Below are positions 1 through 8,782 of a stretch of 64,000 nt of DNA, piece by piece; the first letter of the stretch is position 1, and every line of letters begins with the position of its first letter. The DNA comes from Paracoccus marinus (lineage in GTDB: Bacteria > Pseudomonadota > Alphaproteobacteria > Rhodobacterales > Rhodobacteraceae), in NCBI RefSeq assembly GCF_007018965.1, contig NZ_VJYZ01000004.1:124001-188000 (forward strand), in the 5' to 3' direction. The translations under genes and the position numbers were made by a program. Under the pieces are notes generated by a model. The model worked only from the letters and a program-made list of their open reading frames with translations, was not told where the DNA came from and searched no databases.

Positions 1-85
1 TGCCCGGGCAGACGCCCCCCCCCCGCCCGACGAAAACCCATCGCCAGACGACGCCCCGCAACCGCCACCAACGGAAAAAACCGCG

Positions 86-1465
86 ATGACATTCCGCCTT
101 GGCTGGGAAGAATGGGTATCCCTGCCCGACCTCGGCCTGCCCGCGCTCAAGGCCAAGGTGGACACCGGCGCGCGCACCTCGGCGCTGCACGCCTTTGACA
201 TCGAGCCGTTCGGCCCAGCCAACGCCCCCCGCGTCCGCTTCGCGATCCACCCGATCCCGGGGCGCGAGGACCTCGTGATCCCCTGCTCGGCCAAGATCGT
301 GGACCGGCGCGAGGTGATCTCGTCCAACGGCGACATGGAATACCGCTTCGTCATCCGCTCGGACATCGCGATCGGCGACCGCCGCTGGCCGGTCGAGATG
401 ACGTTGACCGATCGCGGCCAGATGGCTTACCGGATGCTCATCGGCCGGCAGGCGCTGACGCCCGACATGATCGTGTCGCCGCTCGACAGCTTCCTGCAAC
501 CGACGCTCGGCTACGAGATCTATTCCAGCGCCGCCGTCCGCACCGACGCCCCCCGCCGCAGCCTGCGGATCGCGGTCCTGTCGCGGGAGGAAAGCGCCTA
601 TTCGACCCTTCGCATCGTCGAAGAAGGCGAGGCGCGCGGCCACGTGGTCGAGGTGCTGGACACGACCCGGCTGTACATGGCGATCACCACGGCGGAACCG
701 GCGGTGTTCTATGACGGCAAGCGGCTGGCGCGCTACGACGCCGTGATCCCCCGCATCGGCGTCAGCGTCACCAGCTACGGCACCGCGATCCTGCGCCAGT
801 TCGAGGCGATGGGCACATTTGTCCTGAACCCCGCCGACGGGATCATGGCCAGCCGCGACAAGCTGCACGCCCACCAGCTGCTCGCCCGCCACCGCCTGCC
901 GATGCCGACGACCGCCGTCGCCTCGTCCCCCCGCGACACCGAGGACCTGATCGAGCTTGGCGGCGGCGCGCCGCTGGTCCTCAAGCTGCTGGAATCGACG
1001 CAAGGCAAGGGCGTGGTGCTGGCGGAAACCAGCAAGGCGGCCGCGTCGGTCATCACCGCGTTCCGCGGCCTCAAGGCCGAGTTTCTTGTGCAGGAGTTCG
1101 TGAAGGAAGCCGCGGGCGAGGACGTGCGCGCGCTGGTCATCGGCGGCAAGGTGGTGGCCGCCATGCGCCGCACCGCGCGGGCGGGCGAGTTCCGGTCGAA
1201 CCTGCATCTGGGCGGCACGGCCGAGGCGGTGAAGCTGAAACCGGCCGAACGCGACATCGCCACCCGCGCCGCCCGCGCCTTCCGGCTAGGGCTGGCGGGC
1301 GTGGACATGCTGCGCTCGGCCCACGGGCCGAAGATCCTGGAAGTGAACTCCTCGCCCGGGTTCGAGGGGATCGAGGCCGCGACGGACCGCAACATCGCCG
1401 AACTGGTGTATCTGGAAATCGAACGCCGCGTTCGCCCCGCGCCCGCACGCCGCAAGAAGAGCTGA
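86..1465 (+). CDS. rimK: RimB-RimK fusion: retropepsin-like protease domain plus ATP-grasp S6 glutamate ligase
   Basis: A 459-residue protein with two parts. Residues 1 to about 140 resemble the RimB/'ATP-dependent zinc protease' family (PF05618), with the retropepsin-like motif KVDTGARTSALHA near the start. Residues from about 155 onward are a RimK-type ATP-grasp ligase: KLLESTQGKGVVLAE is the nucleotide-binding segment, and EVNSSPGFEGIE near the C-terminus is the conserved metal/ATP signature. In E. coli, RimK adds glutamates to the C-terminus of ribosomal protein S6 and RimB is a separate partner, so the fusion suggests both activities in one chain. The start at 86 fits the family N-terminus, but the frame stays open upstream to the window edge with a Pro/Asp-rich sequence, and no strong ribosome-binding site is visible. 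The true substrate is inferred. Confidence 0.85.
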   Translation: MTFRLGWEEWVSLPDLGLPALKAKVDTGARTSALHAFDIEPFGPANAPRVRFAIHPIPGREDLVIPCSAKIVDRREVISSNGDMEYRFVIRSDIAIGDRRWPVEMTLTDRGQMAYRMLIGRQALTPDMIVSPLDSFLQPTLGYEIYSSAAVRTDAPRRSLRIAVLSREESAYSTLRIVEEGEARGHVVEVLDTTRLYMAITTAEPAVFYDGKRLARYDAVIPRIGVSVTSYGTAILRQFEAMGTFVLNPADGIMASRDKLHAHQLLARHRLPMPTTAVASSPRDTEDLIELGGGAPLVLKLLESTQGKGVVLAETSKAAASVITAFRGLKAEFLVQEFVKEAAGEDVRALVIGGKVVAAMRRTARAGEFRSNLHLGGTAEAVKLKPAERDIATRAARAFRLGLAGVDMLRSAHGPKILEVNSSPGFEGIEAATDRNIAELVYLEIERRVRPAPARRKKS

Positions 1466-1571
1466 GCGGCCCGCCCGGCGCCACCTCGCCCAGTACCCGG
1501 CGCGGTCAGGCTTTTCCTGACGGGTTCGACACCCTATATCCTTGGTCGAGTTCGACGGGATCAAGGCCACC

Positions 1572-1958
1572 ATGGACGACGCGACCAACACCCCGCAGAC
1601 GGCCCCGACCGCCCTGCCCGAAGGCGCGCCGCTGATCGCGCCCTCGACGACCGACCATCCGCTGTACGACAGCGTGGTCGAGGCGTGCCGGACCGTCTAT
1701 GACCCGGAAATCCCGGTCAACATCTACGACCTTGGGTTGATCTACACGATCCAGATCGACGCCGGGAACGCCGTCCGCATCGTGATGACCCTGACCGCCC
1801 CCGGCTGCCCCGTCGCGGGCGAGATGCCGGGCTGGGTCGCCGACGCGGTCGAGCCGCTGCCGGGCGTCCGGCAGGTGGACGTCGAAATGACGTTCCAGCC
1901 GCAATGGGGCATGGACATGATGTCAGACGAGGCCCGGCTGGAACTGGGGTTCATGTAA
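1572..1958 (+). CDS. SUF-associated iron-sulfur assembly protein, SufT/MIP18 (DUF59) family
   Basis: A 128-residue protein whose core (about residues 40-128) is a DUF59/MIP18 domain with the signature DPEIPVNIYDLGLIY and the conserved TAPGCPVAGEMP loop carrying the single reactive cysteine. Family members assist maturation of Fe-S proteins. The N-terminal 35 residues are low-complexity (Thr/Pro/Ala), as in alphaproteobacterial members. I place the start at ATG 1572, preceded by AAGG; an in-frame TTG at 1542 would add ten residues. No other suf gene is adjacent. The gene is convergent with the helicase gene, with only three bases between the stop codons. Confidence 0.85.
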   Translation: MDDATNTPQTAPTALPEGAPLIAPSTTDHPLYDSVVEACRTVYDPEIPVNIYDLGLIYTIQIDAGNAVRIVMTLTAPGCPVAGEMPGWVADAVEPLPGVRQVDVEMTFQPQWGMDMMSDEARLELGFM

Positions 1959-1961
1959 CGC

Positions 1962-3530
1962 TCAGGCGGTTTCGTCCCCGGCCTGCGCTTCCAGCGTCAG
2001 CGGCGCCGCATCGACCGTCAGGTCCTCGGTCCCAAGCCCCGCCTGCGGCCGCGCCAGCCGCGCCTTCGTCACCCACAGAAGTCGGTCCTGCGCCCGCGTG
2101 ATCGCGACATAAGCAAGGCGCTTCCACAGCGGCAGCCCGGCTTCGGTCCGGTTGGCCCAGGCGGCGGCGCTGATGTCGGGGGCGAACACCTGCACGTCGG
2201 GCCACTGCGACCCCTGCGCCTTGTGGATGGTGACCGCCGCCCCGTGCAGGAACGTGGCCCCCATATGCGCGGCCGACGGGATGAACGGCTCGTCCACGTC
2301 CGGCGTCTCGATCTTGATGATCGACGCGGCCGAGATGCGCGGCTCGGGCGCGCCGATCACGTGCAGCCGCGCGAAGCCCGGCTTCTTGCCCGCCCCCAGA
2401 TAGACCACCTGCGCCCCCTTGATGAGGCCTCGCGCCTCAAGGTCGATGCGCTTCTTGCGGTGCTTCAGCGGCAGTTCGATCCCGTCGCAGATCAGCGGCT
2501 CGCCCGGCAGCAGCGCGTCGCCCGGCGCGCCGTGGGCCGCGCGGAACGCCGAGATCAGCCGCACCCGGGTCGCGTTGCGCCAGACCAGCACCGGGCTGCG
2601 CGCCATCAGGTCGCTTTCGACGCGTTCCGCCCAGACCACGCGCGGATCGCGGGTCGAGGCATCGCGGACCAGCCGCTCGAACGCCGCAAAATCCACCGCC
2701 GGATCGGACAGCGCGTGGGCGAGGTCGAGGATCGGGTTCCCCTCGGCCTGCCGATGGATGCGGCTCAGCATCCGCTTTTGCGGCGCGGCCAAGGTGTCGA
2801 ACACCATGTCGCCCGACTGCCCCACGGGGGCCAGCTGCGCGGGGTCGCCGAACAGGACGAGCAGCGGGAATATCTCGCGCAGGTCGTCGAACTGGCGCTG
2901 GTCCAGCATCGACGCCTCGTCGATCAGGCCGATGTCCAGCGCATCCTCGCGCCGCTTCCAGCCCTGGATGAAGTCCGACCCGCGCAACCCCGCCGCCGCC
3001 AGCGCGCCGGGGATCGAGCCGTGGCTTTGGTAAAAGGCGAGCGCGCGGTCCAGCGCCGCGTCGCTCAACCCCTCGATCACGGGGCGCTCGCCGTTGCCGG
3101 CCAGCCATTCCGCTAGCCGCTCGTATTCCGGGTCATAGACGGGCGTGTAGAGGATGCGGTGGATCGTGGTCGCGGGCACGCCGCGCGTCCGCAGCACGAA
3201 CGCCGCCTTGTTGGTGGGGGCGAGGATCGCCACCGTGCGCGCATCCTTGCGGCGCTTGGATTCGTAGTCGCCGCTGACGACATGGACGCCCGCCGCGACC
3301 AGCGCGCGGGTCAGTTCCGCCAGCAGCAGCGTCTTGCCCGATCCGGCCTTGCCCAGAACCGCCATGACCCGCGCGCGGCCCGGCTGCGGCGGCGCGAGTT
3401 CCTGGGATACAAGGTCCACGCCCGCCTGCGCCAGCGCCTCGGCCAAGGCATCCCACGCATCCGCCTGGTCGGCGGACAGCTCGGGGCCGGCGGGTGGGGC
3501 CGGGGTCGTCATGGAAAGGGATTGCTGCAT
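1962..3530 (-). CDS. ATP-dependent RecD-like DNA helicase
   Basis: A 522-residue superfamily 1 helicase. Walker A is AVLGKAGSGKTLLLAEL (about residue 60), Walker B is LIDEASMLDQ, and the C-terminal UvrD_C_2-type region has TIHKAQGSQWPDV and AYVAITRAQDRLLW, which form motifs V and VI. RecD-type enzymes unwind DNA 5' to 3'. There is no RecB/RecC context, so this is a stand-alone RecD2/Dda-like helicase rather than an exonuclease subunit. The start chosen is ATG 3530 (GGATAGGATG upstream); a second ATG seven codons in is the alternative. It ends three bases from the SufT-like gene on the other strand. The biological role (repair or replication restart) is inferred from the family only. Confidence 0.85.
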   Translation of the reverse strand: MQQSLSMTTPAPPAGPELSADQADAWDALAEALAQAGVDLVSQELAPPQPGRARVMAVLGKAGSGKTLLLAELTRALVAAGVHVVSGDYESKRRKDARTVAILAPTNKAAFVLRTRGVPATTIHRILYTPVYDPEYERLAEWLAGNGERPVIEGLSDAALDRALAFYQSHGSIPGALAAAGLRGSDFIQGWKRREDALDIGLIDEASMLDQRQFDDLREIFPLLVLFGDPAQLAPVGQSGDMVFDTLAAPQKRMLSRIHRQAEGNPILDLAHALSDPAVDFAAFERLVRDASTRDPRVVWAERVESDLMARSPVLVWRNATRVRLISAFRAAHGAPGDALLPGEPLICDGIELPLKHRKKRIDLEARGLIKGAQVVYLGAGKKPGFARLHVIGAPEPRISAASIIKIETPDVDEPFIPSAAHMGATFLHGAAVTIHKAQGSQWPDVQVFAPDISAAAWANRTEAGLPLWKRLAYVAITRAQDRLLWVTKARLARPQAGLGTEDLTVDAAPLTLEAQAGDETA

Positions 3531-3633
3531 CGACGCATCCTATCCTGCATGGCGGCACGGGCAACCCGGGGCGCGGCGCGGGCGTTGCGAAAGCGATCAA
3601 CGCCCGCCGGGCCCATGCAAGGACGCACCCTAG

Positions 3634-3936
3634 ATGCAATCTCACCGCCATCGCAGATACCGCCGCAGCCCATCCGTTCTGCCCCTGATCGTCGTCGCGG
3701 GGGCCGCATGGCTGGTCTGGTCCGCGGTCTGCGCCAGCGGCGCCGCCAGCCGGGCCGAGGCGGCGGACCCGGATGTCCCCGACCGCAACCCTGCAACTAC
3801 GCCCGCCCCGCGCCCCAGCGACTACGTCCGCGCCGCCGGACCTGAGGAAATGCGCGACCGGCCGCGCCGCTGGACCAGGCTTGACGAGGAACTGGACGAA
3901 TCCTTCCCCGCCAGCGACCCGCCCGGGAACTACTGA
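3634..3936 (+). CDS. Small membrane-anchored hypothetical protein
   Basis: A 100-residue protein of unknown function. Residues 1-13 are basic and are followed by one hydrophobic segment (about residues 14-33, VLPLIVVAGAAWLVWSAVCA), so it is probably anchored in the membrane with the rest outside the cytoplasm. The remainder is Pro/Asp/Arg-rich and ends in LDEELDESFPASDPPGNY. A very similar DESFPASDPP motif ends many small alphaproteobacterial proteins of unknown role. It lies alone between the helicase gene (divergent) and rnr (convergent, 21 bases away). That recognisable C-terminal motif supports a real gene. Confidence 0.6.
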   Translation: MQSHRHRRYRRSPSVLPLIVVAGAAWLVWSAVCASGAASRAEAADPDVPDRNPATTPAPRPSDYVRAAGPEEMRDRPRRWTRLDEELDESFPASDPPGNY

Positions 3937-3957
3937 CCCTGCAGCCGCGCCGCCGTC

Positions 3958-6219
3958 CTAGTGCCGGATGCGGCGCAGCTTGCGGGCGCGCGCCTCGCCC
4001 TCGCGGGCGGCGCGCGCGGGCTTGCGGCGCGGACCCTTGCCGCGCTTGCCCTTCGCGCCCGCTACGATCCCCTTGCCGTCAAGCTCGACCAGCTCCAGCG
4101 TCAGGCCGCCGGTCAGCGGGATCGCCTCGGCCAGCCGCACCTTGACGCGCTGGCCCACGCCCAGCCGGGTGCCGGTTTCGGACCCCACCAACGTCTGCGC
4201 GTCGCGGTCATAGTGGAAATATTCGTTCCCGATCTCGCGGATCGGCAGCAGCCCGTCGGCCCCTGTCTCGTCCAGCTTCACGAAGGCGCCGAAGCGCTGG
4301 ATGCCGCTGATCCGGCCCGTGAACTCGGCCCCGATCCGTTCCGACAGAAAGGCGGCGAGGTAGCGGTCGGTCGTGTCGCGTTCGGCCGCCATGCTGCGCC
4401 GTTCGGTGTTGCTGATCTGCTCGGCCGTCTGTTCCAGCATCTCGATGTCGGCCGCGGACAGCCCGTCCGATTTCGCCCAGTCATGCCCCGAGATCAGCGC
4501 CCGGTGGACGATCAGGTCCGAATAGCGGCGGATGGGCGAGGTGAAATGCGCGTAGCTTTTCAGCGCCAGCCCGAAATGCCCGAAGTTCGCCGGGTGGTAG
4601 TAGGCCTGCGTCATCGACCGCAGGGTCGAGATGTTGATGAGCTCGTCGAAATCCGTCCCCTCGGCCTGTCCCAGCAGCCGGTTCAACTGGCTTGTCTGCA
4701 GGACCTGCCCCCGCGCGAGCGAGAACCCCGACGCCTCCGCCACCTCGCGCAGCGCGTCCAGCTTTTCGGGGCTGGGCTCCTCATGAATGCGGAACAGCAG
4801 CGGGCGGCGCAGGCGCGTCAGCTCCTCGGCGGCGGCGACGTTGGCGAGGATCATGAACTCCTCGATCAGCCGGTGCGCGTCGAAGCGGTCGCGGAAGTTC
4901 ACTGACTGCACCCGCCCGTCCTCGGTCAGGACGATCTTGCGTTCCGGCAGGTCGAGGTCCAGCGGCTGGCGGCGGGCGCGTGCCTTTTTCAGCAGCTCGT
5001 AGGCGGCGAAAAGCGGGCGGATCACGTCGTCCATCAGGGGCGCCGCCTGCGCGTCCGGGCTGCCGTCCGCCGCCGCCTGCGCCTGTTCGTAGGACAGCGA
5101 GGCCGCGCTTCGCATCATGCCGCGATGAAAGTCGTGGGCGATCTTTTCGCCGCTCGCGTCCAGCCGCATCCGCACCGCGATGACGGGCCGGTCCACGCCC
5201 TCGTGCAGTGAACACAGATCGCCCGACAGCACGTCCGGCAGCATCGGCACCACGCGGTCGGGAAAATAGCTGGAGTTCCCGCGATGCCGCGCCTCGCGGT
5301 CAAGCGGGGTGCCGGGCCGGACGTAATGCGCGACGTCGGCGATGGCGACCCAGATCACCATCCCGCCTTCGTTGCGCGGATCGTCGTCGGGCATCGCCGC
5401 GACCGCGTCGTCATGGTCGCGCGCATCGGCCGGGTCGATCGTGACCAGGGGCAGCGGGCGCAGGTCCTCGCGCCCCGTCATGGTCGCGGGCTTGGCGGCG
5501 TCGGCTTCGGCGATCACCTCGTCGGGGAAATCGTCGGGGATGCCGTGCTGGTGGATCGCGATCAGGCTGACCGCGCGCGGCGCCGACGGATCGCCCAGCC
5601 GGTCGGTGACGCGCGCCCAAGGCGCGGACCCCATGCGGTCGCGGGGGCCGGCCTGTTCCGCCTCGACCAGCTCGCCGTCCTGCGCGCCCTGCGTCGCGTC
5701 CCCGCGCACGCGCCAGGTCCGGTCCTGCCCCTTGTCGATGGGCAGGATGCGCCCGCCCTCGGCTTCCTTGCGGAAGATGCCGACGATCTTGTGGGCCACG
5801 GTCCCGATCCGGCGGATCAGCCGCGCCTGATACTGATGATCCTCTCCCCCGGTCTCGACCAGCCGGGCCAGGATGCGCTCGCCCGCACCCACGGCCGGGT
5901 CGCCGTCGCGGGGCGCGAACAGGATGCGCGGCGCAGCGCCCTCGCCCTGCCATTCCACCGGCTTTGCGAAGATGTCGCCGTCGGCGTCGGGCGGCAGGAT
6001 CTGGACCGCCGTGACCGGCGGCAGCTTGCCCGCGTCGCGATAGGCCCCGCGGCGGCGGCCAAGCAGCCCCTCGCCCTCAAGGTCCTTCAGCATGCGCTTC
6101 AGCTCGATCCGCGCGGCGCCCTTGATGTCAAAGGCCTTGGCGATGTCGCGCTTGGCGGTGGCGTCGGGATTGTCGGCGATCCAGTCAAGGATCTGCTGGC
6201 GGGTGGGCAACTGGTTCAT
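3958..6219 (-). CDS. rnr: Ribonuclease R
   Basis: A 753-residue 3'-to-5' exoribonuclease of the RNB/RNase II family. In order: an N-terminal helix-turn-helix-like region (residues 1-60, starting MNQLPTRQQILDWI), cold-shock-like domains, the RNB catalytic domain with the Asp-rich motif TIDPADARDHDDAVAA that binds the two metal ions, an S1 domain (RISGIQRFGAFVKLDETGAD) and a basic Lys/Arg-rich tail. The basic tail and helix-turn-helix separate RNase R from RNase II, and allow degradation of structured RNA. It lies 57 bases downstream of fdhD on the same strand and may be co-transcribed with it. Confidence 0.93.
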   Translation of the reverse strand: MNQLPTRQQILDWIADNPDATAKRDIAKAFDIKGAARIELKRMLKDLEGEGLLGRRRGAYRDAGKLPPVTAVQILPPDADGDIFAKPVEWQGEGAAPRILFAPRDGDPAVGAGERILARLVETGGEDHQYQARLIRRIGTVAHKIVGIFRKEAEGGRILPIDKGQDRTWRVRGDATQGAQDGELVEAEQAGPRDRMGSAPWARVTDRLGDPSAPRAVSLIAIHQHGIPDDFPDEVIAEADAAKPATMTGREDLRPLPLVTIDPADARDHDDAVAAMPDDDPRNEGGMVIWVAIADVAHYVRPGTPLDREARHRGNSSYFPDRVVPMLPDVLSGDLCSLHEGVDRPVIAVRMRLDASGEKIAHDFHRGMMRSAASLSYEQAQAAADGSPDAQAAPLMDDVIRPLFAAYELLKKARARRQPLDLDLPERKIVLTEDGRVQSVNFRDRFDAHRLIEEFMILANVAAAEELTRLRRPLLFRIHEEPSPEKLDALREVAEASGFSLARGQVLQTSQLNRLLGQAEGTDFDELINISTLRSMTQAYYHPANFGHFGLALKSYAHFTSPIRRYSDLIVHRALISGHDWAKSDGLSAADIEMLEQTAEQISNTERRSMAAERDTTDRYLAAFLSERIGAEFTGRISGIQRFGAFVKLDETGADGLLPIREIGNEYFHYDRDAQTLVGSETGTRLGVGQRVKVRLAEAIPLTGGLTLELVELDGKGIVAGAKGKRGKGPRRKPARAAREGEARARKLRRIRH

Positions 6220-6276
6220 GGCGCGGTCCTATCATGCCCGCAGGTCAAGCGGCAGGGACAAACGGCGCCGGGGCGA

Positions 6277-7080
6277 TCAGGGTTCGATGCGGGCGGGATG
6301 GGTGAAAAGATCGAACGCGCCGTCCCGCGCCCGCCCGATGAGCGTCATCCCGGCCGCATCGGCCCAGGCGACCGCGAGCCGCGTCGGCACCCCGGCCCCG
6401 GCCAGCACCGGCGCGCCCATCCGCGCGGCCTTCTGGACCAGATCGACCGAGATGCGCGAGGTCATCGCGACGATCCCCGCGCGTGCATCCGCCCCGGCCC
6501 GCGCCGCCGCCCCCGCAAGCTTGTCGAGCGCGTTGTGCCGCCCTACGTCCTCGCGCACCAGCGCCCCGCCGGGGGTCCACAGGCAGGCCGCGTGGATCGA
6601 GGGCGTCGCGCGCCACAGGACCTGACCGGCCGCGAGCGCGTCCATCGCCGCCGCCACGTCGCCCGGGCCGAACCGCGCGTCGGACTGCACCGGCACCACC
6701 GCCGGCAGCGCCGCCGCGATGCTGTCCACGCCGCACAGCCCGCAGCCGACCGGCCCCACCATCGCCCGCCGCCGCTCTGCCAGGCCCGCCGCAAGGCCCG
6801 GGCGCAGCCACAGCCGCGCCTCGACCGCCGCCAACGCAAGGTCCGTGGCGGGCGCGACCGCCACCTCCTCGAACCCGGTGATGTCGGCGGGCGCGGCGAT
6901 CAGCCCCTCGGTCAGCGCGAAGCCGGTGGCGAAGTCCCGCAGGTCGTGTGGCGTCGCCATCAGCACCGCCTGGCTCGCCCCGTCGATGACGATCGCGACC
7001 GCCGCTTCCTCGGGGATCGGCCGCGCGTCCGCCGCACCCCACGCGGCCCCGTCCCAGCGCCGCAGCGGGACGCCGGTCAC
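6277..7080 (-). CDS. fdhD: Formate dehydrogenase sulfurtransferase FdhD
   Basis: A 267-residue FdhD. The family transfers sulfur from the cysteine desulfurase to the molybdenum/tungsten bis-MGD cofactor of formate dehydrogenase. The CGLC motif (GPVGCGLCGVDSI, about residue 113) supplies the persulfide-carrying cysteines, and the C-terminal half has the typical GRHNALDKLAG and MTSRISVDLVQKA stretches for cofactor binding. The start is a GTG at 7080 whose GTGA overlaps the stop codon of a degraded methyltransferase reading frame. No formate dehydrogenase genes are in the window. It is read toward rnr. Confidence 0.92.
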   Translation of the reverse strand: MTGVPLRRWDGAAWGAADARPIPEEAAVAIVIDGASQAVLMATPHDLRDFATGFALTEGLIAAPADITGFEEVAVAPATDLALAAVEARLWLRPGLAAGLAERRRAMVGPVGCGLCGVDSIAAALPAVVPVQSDARFGPGDVAAAMDALAAGQVLWRATPSIHAACLWTPGGALVREDVGRHNALDKLAGAAARAGADARAGIVAMTSRISVDLVQKAARMGAPVLAGAGVPTRLAVAWADAAGMTLIGRARDGAFDLFTHPARIEP

Positions 7081-7220
7081 ACGGCGCGCCCCACATCGAC
7101 GGCCAGCGCCCGGTCGGGCGCCAGCGCCGCCAGTCCGGCGGCAAGCCCTGCCGGGTAGGTCGGCCGGAAAGCCGGGTATCCCGCCGCGCCCGTCTGCAAA
7201 TGGGCGCCGGGACGGGTCAA
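7077..7220 (-). pseudogene. Truncated SAM-dependent methyltransferase N-terminus
   Basis: A 47-codon frame (TTG at 7220, stop overlapping fdhD) contains AAGYPAFRPTYPAGLA followed by APDRALAVDVG. This closely matches the start of class I methyltransferases, where AAGYAAFRPTYP leads into the first strand DVGCGTG of the SAM-binding fold. The sequence breaks off at DVG, where the glycine-rich loop should be completed, and ends in RAV and a stop. The SAM site is therefore missing and the fragment cannot be an active enzyme. It lies between purS and fdhD, where many relatives carry purQ next to purS, so it may mark a deletion or rearrangement point. Its TTG overlaps the purS stop codon. Confidence 0.55.
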
Positions 7221-7456
7221 GCCAGCTCGACCCGCCAGCTTTCGATGACGGTGTTGGCCAGCAGCCGCTCGCACATGCGCGCGACCTCCGCCTCGGCCGC
7301 GGCGCGGTCGGTCGCGGCCAGGTCCAGCTCGATCACCTTGCCCTGCCGCACGCCGTCCACGCCCTGAAAGCCAAGGCCGCCCAGCGCGTGGCGGATCGCC
7401 TCGCCCTGGGGGTCGAGGACGCCGGCCTTGGGCATGATCGTGACGCGGGCTTTCAT
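7217..7456 (-). CDS. purS: Phosphoribosylformylglycinamidine synthase subunit PurS
   Basis: A 79-residue PurS. With PurL and PurQ it forms the formylglycinamidine ribonucleotide synthase of purine biosynthesis, where PurS bridges the two larger subunits. MKARVTIMPKAGVLDPQGEA and the later VRQGKVIELDL are the family's strands. The start is ATG 7456, 11 bases after the purC stop, and the two are surely one transcription unit. purQ does not follow directly; a methyltransferase remnant and fdhD take its place. Confidence 0.93.
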   Translation of the reverse strand: MKARVTIMPKAGVLDPQGEAIRHALGGLGFQGVDGVRQGKVIELDLAATDRAAAEAEVARMCERLLANTVIESWRVELA

Positions 7457-7467
7457 CGGCGGTCCCT

Positions 7468-8226
7468 TCAGTTGATGAGCGTGGGCTTGGGGGTCGGCGC
7501 GGCGGGCATCACGCCCAGGCGGCGCGCGACCTCGGTATAGGCGTCGGTCAGGCTGCCCAGATCGCGGCGGAACACGTCCTTGTCCAGCTTCTGCTCGGTC
7601 TTGACGTCCCACAGGCGGCAGCTGTCGGGGGAGATTTCGTCGGCCACGATCAGCCGCATGAAGTCGCCGTCCCAGATCCGCCCGATCTCGATCTTGAAGT
7701 CCACCAGCTTGATGCCCACGCCGTAGAACACGCCCGACAGGAAGTCGTTGACGCGCAGCGCAAGGCTGACGATGTCGTCCATGTCCTGCTGGCTGGCCCA
7801 GCCGAAGGCGATGATGTATTCCTCGCTGACCATCGGGTCGCCGAGTTCGTCGTTCTTGTAGCTGTATTCGACGATCGGGCGCGGCAGCGCCGTCCCCTCG
7901 TCCAGCCCCAGCCGCTTCGAGATCGAGCCCGCGGCGAAGTTCCGCACGATCACCTCCAGCGGGATGATCTCGACCTGGCGGATCAATTGCTCGCGCATGT
8001 TGATGCGGCGGATGAAGTGGTTGGGGACGCCGATGTTGGTCAGGCCCTGCATGAAGAACTCGCTCAGGCGGTTGTTCAGCACGCCCTTGCCTTCGATCAC
8101 CGCCTTCTTCTGGGCGTTGAACGCGGTCGCGTCGTCCTTGAAATACTGGATCAGGGTGCCGGGCTCGGTCCCTTCGTACAGGATCTTGGCCTTGCCTTCG
8201 TAGATCTTCTTGCGGCGTGGTGCCAT
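7468..8226 (-). CDS. purC: SAICAR synthetase (phosphoribosylaminoimidazole-succinocarboxamide synthase)
   Basis: A 252-residue PurC, which ligates aspartate to CAIR with ATP to give SAICAR in purine biosynthesis. [20 protein letters not shown] is the N-terminal nucleotide-binding segment, [18 protein letters not shown] is a family signature, and [10 protein letters not shown] plus [16 protein letters not shown] form the C-terminal active-site motifs. The length is normal. The start is ATG 8226. A 141-base region separates it from the divergent zeta gene and must hold the promoters of both. purS follows after 11 bases. Confidence 0.96.
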   Translation of the reverse strand: MAPRRKKIYEGKAKILYEGTEPGTLIQYFKDDATAFNAQKKAVIEGKGVLNNRLSEFFMQGLTNIGVPNHFIRRINMREQLIRQVEIIPLEVIVRNFAAGSISKRLGLDEGTALPRPIVEYSYKNDELGDPMVSEEYIIAFGWASQQDMDDIVSLALRVNDFLSGVFYGVGIKLVDFKIEIGRIWDGDFMRLIVADEISPDSCRLWDVKTEQKLDKDVFRRDLGSLTDAYTEVARRLGVMPAAPTPKPTLIN

Positions 8227-8367
8227 GGCGGGATCCCCCTTTTCATGCGCGCTATAGGCCAGAAGCGCCATCCGGGGCAATGGTCCGGTGGGGCGCGCGC
8301 CAACAGCAGGGTTGCGGGCGGGCGCGCGGCTGGCCATACCATGCACGACCCTTGATGGAGGCCAAAG

Positions 8368-8682
8368 ATGACCACCTTCGACGACCGCGAGCACGCCTAC
8401 GAGACGAAGTTCGCCCACGACGCCGACCTGCGCTTCCGGGCCGAGGCGCGGCGCAACCGCCTGCTCGGCGAATGGGCGGCGGGGCTTCTGGGCAAGACCG
8501 GCGACGACGCGCGGACCTACGCGCTGACGGTCGTGACCTCGGACTTCGAGGAACCGGGCGAGGAAGACGTGTTCCGCAAGCTCGAGGCGGATCTGGCCGG
8601 CAAGACCGACGCGGCCGCGATCCGCGCCAAGATGGCGGAAATGCGCGCCCTCGCCCGCCGCCAGGTCATCGACGAGGCGTAA
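8368..8682 (+). CDS. F1-ATPase inhibitor subunit zeta (DUF1476)
   Basis: A 104-residue DUF1476 protein, the family that includes the zeta subunit of the Paracoccus denitrificans ATP synthase. There the N-terminal segment enters the F1 catalytic interface and blocks ATP hydrolysis, while the C-terminal helix bundle anchors the protein. Family features are visible: the N-terminal [15 protein letters not shown], the conserved [16 protein letters not shown] helix, and a charged helical C-terminus. A GGAGG site precedes ATG 8368. It is unlinked to the FO genes at 21.9-25.2 kb and divergent from purC. It probably acts with that ATP synthase. Confidence 0.88.
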   Translation: MTTFDDREHAYETKFAHDADLRFRAEARRNRLLGEWAAGLLGKTGDDARTYALTVVTSDFEEPGEEDVFRKLEADLAGKTDAAAIRAKMAEMRALARRQVIDEA

Positions 8683-8740
8683 GCCCCGCCCCGCCCATAC
8701 GGCCGAACCACGCCCCCACGGCCGCGCCACCCCGCGCGGC

Positions 8741-8775
8741 CGATCTTCTGTCCGGAAAATATCCCCGCCGGAGGC
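8741..8775 (-). repeat. Dispersed GC-rich intergenic element, copy A
   Basis: Read on the minus strand the sequence begins GCCTCCGGCGGGGATATTTT and continues into CAGAAGAT. It shares the core CCTCCGGCGGGGATATTT followed by a (C)A(G/A)AAGAA tail with copies at 13760, 13931 (inverted, degenerate) and 19046. It begins 8 bases after the MATE stop codon and reads in the same direction as that gene, between convergent gene ends. Confidence 0.7.
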
Positions 8776-8782
8776 CCCCGTC

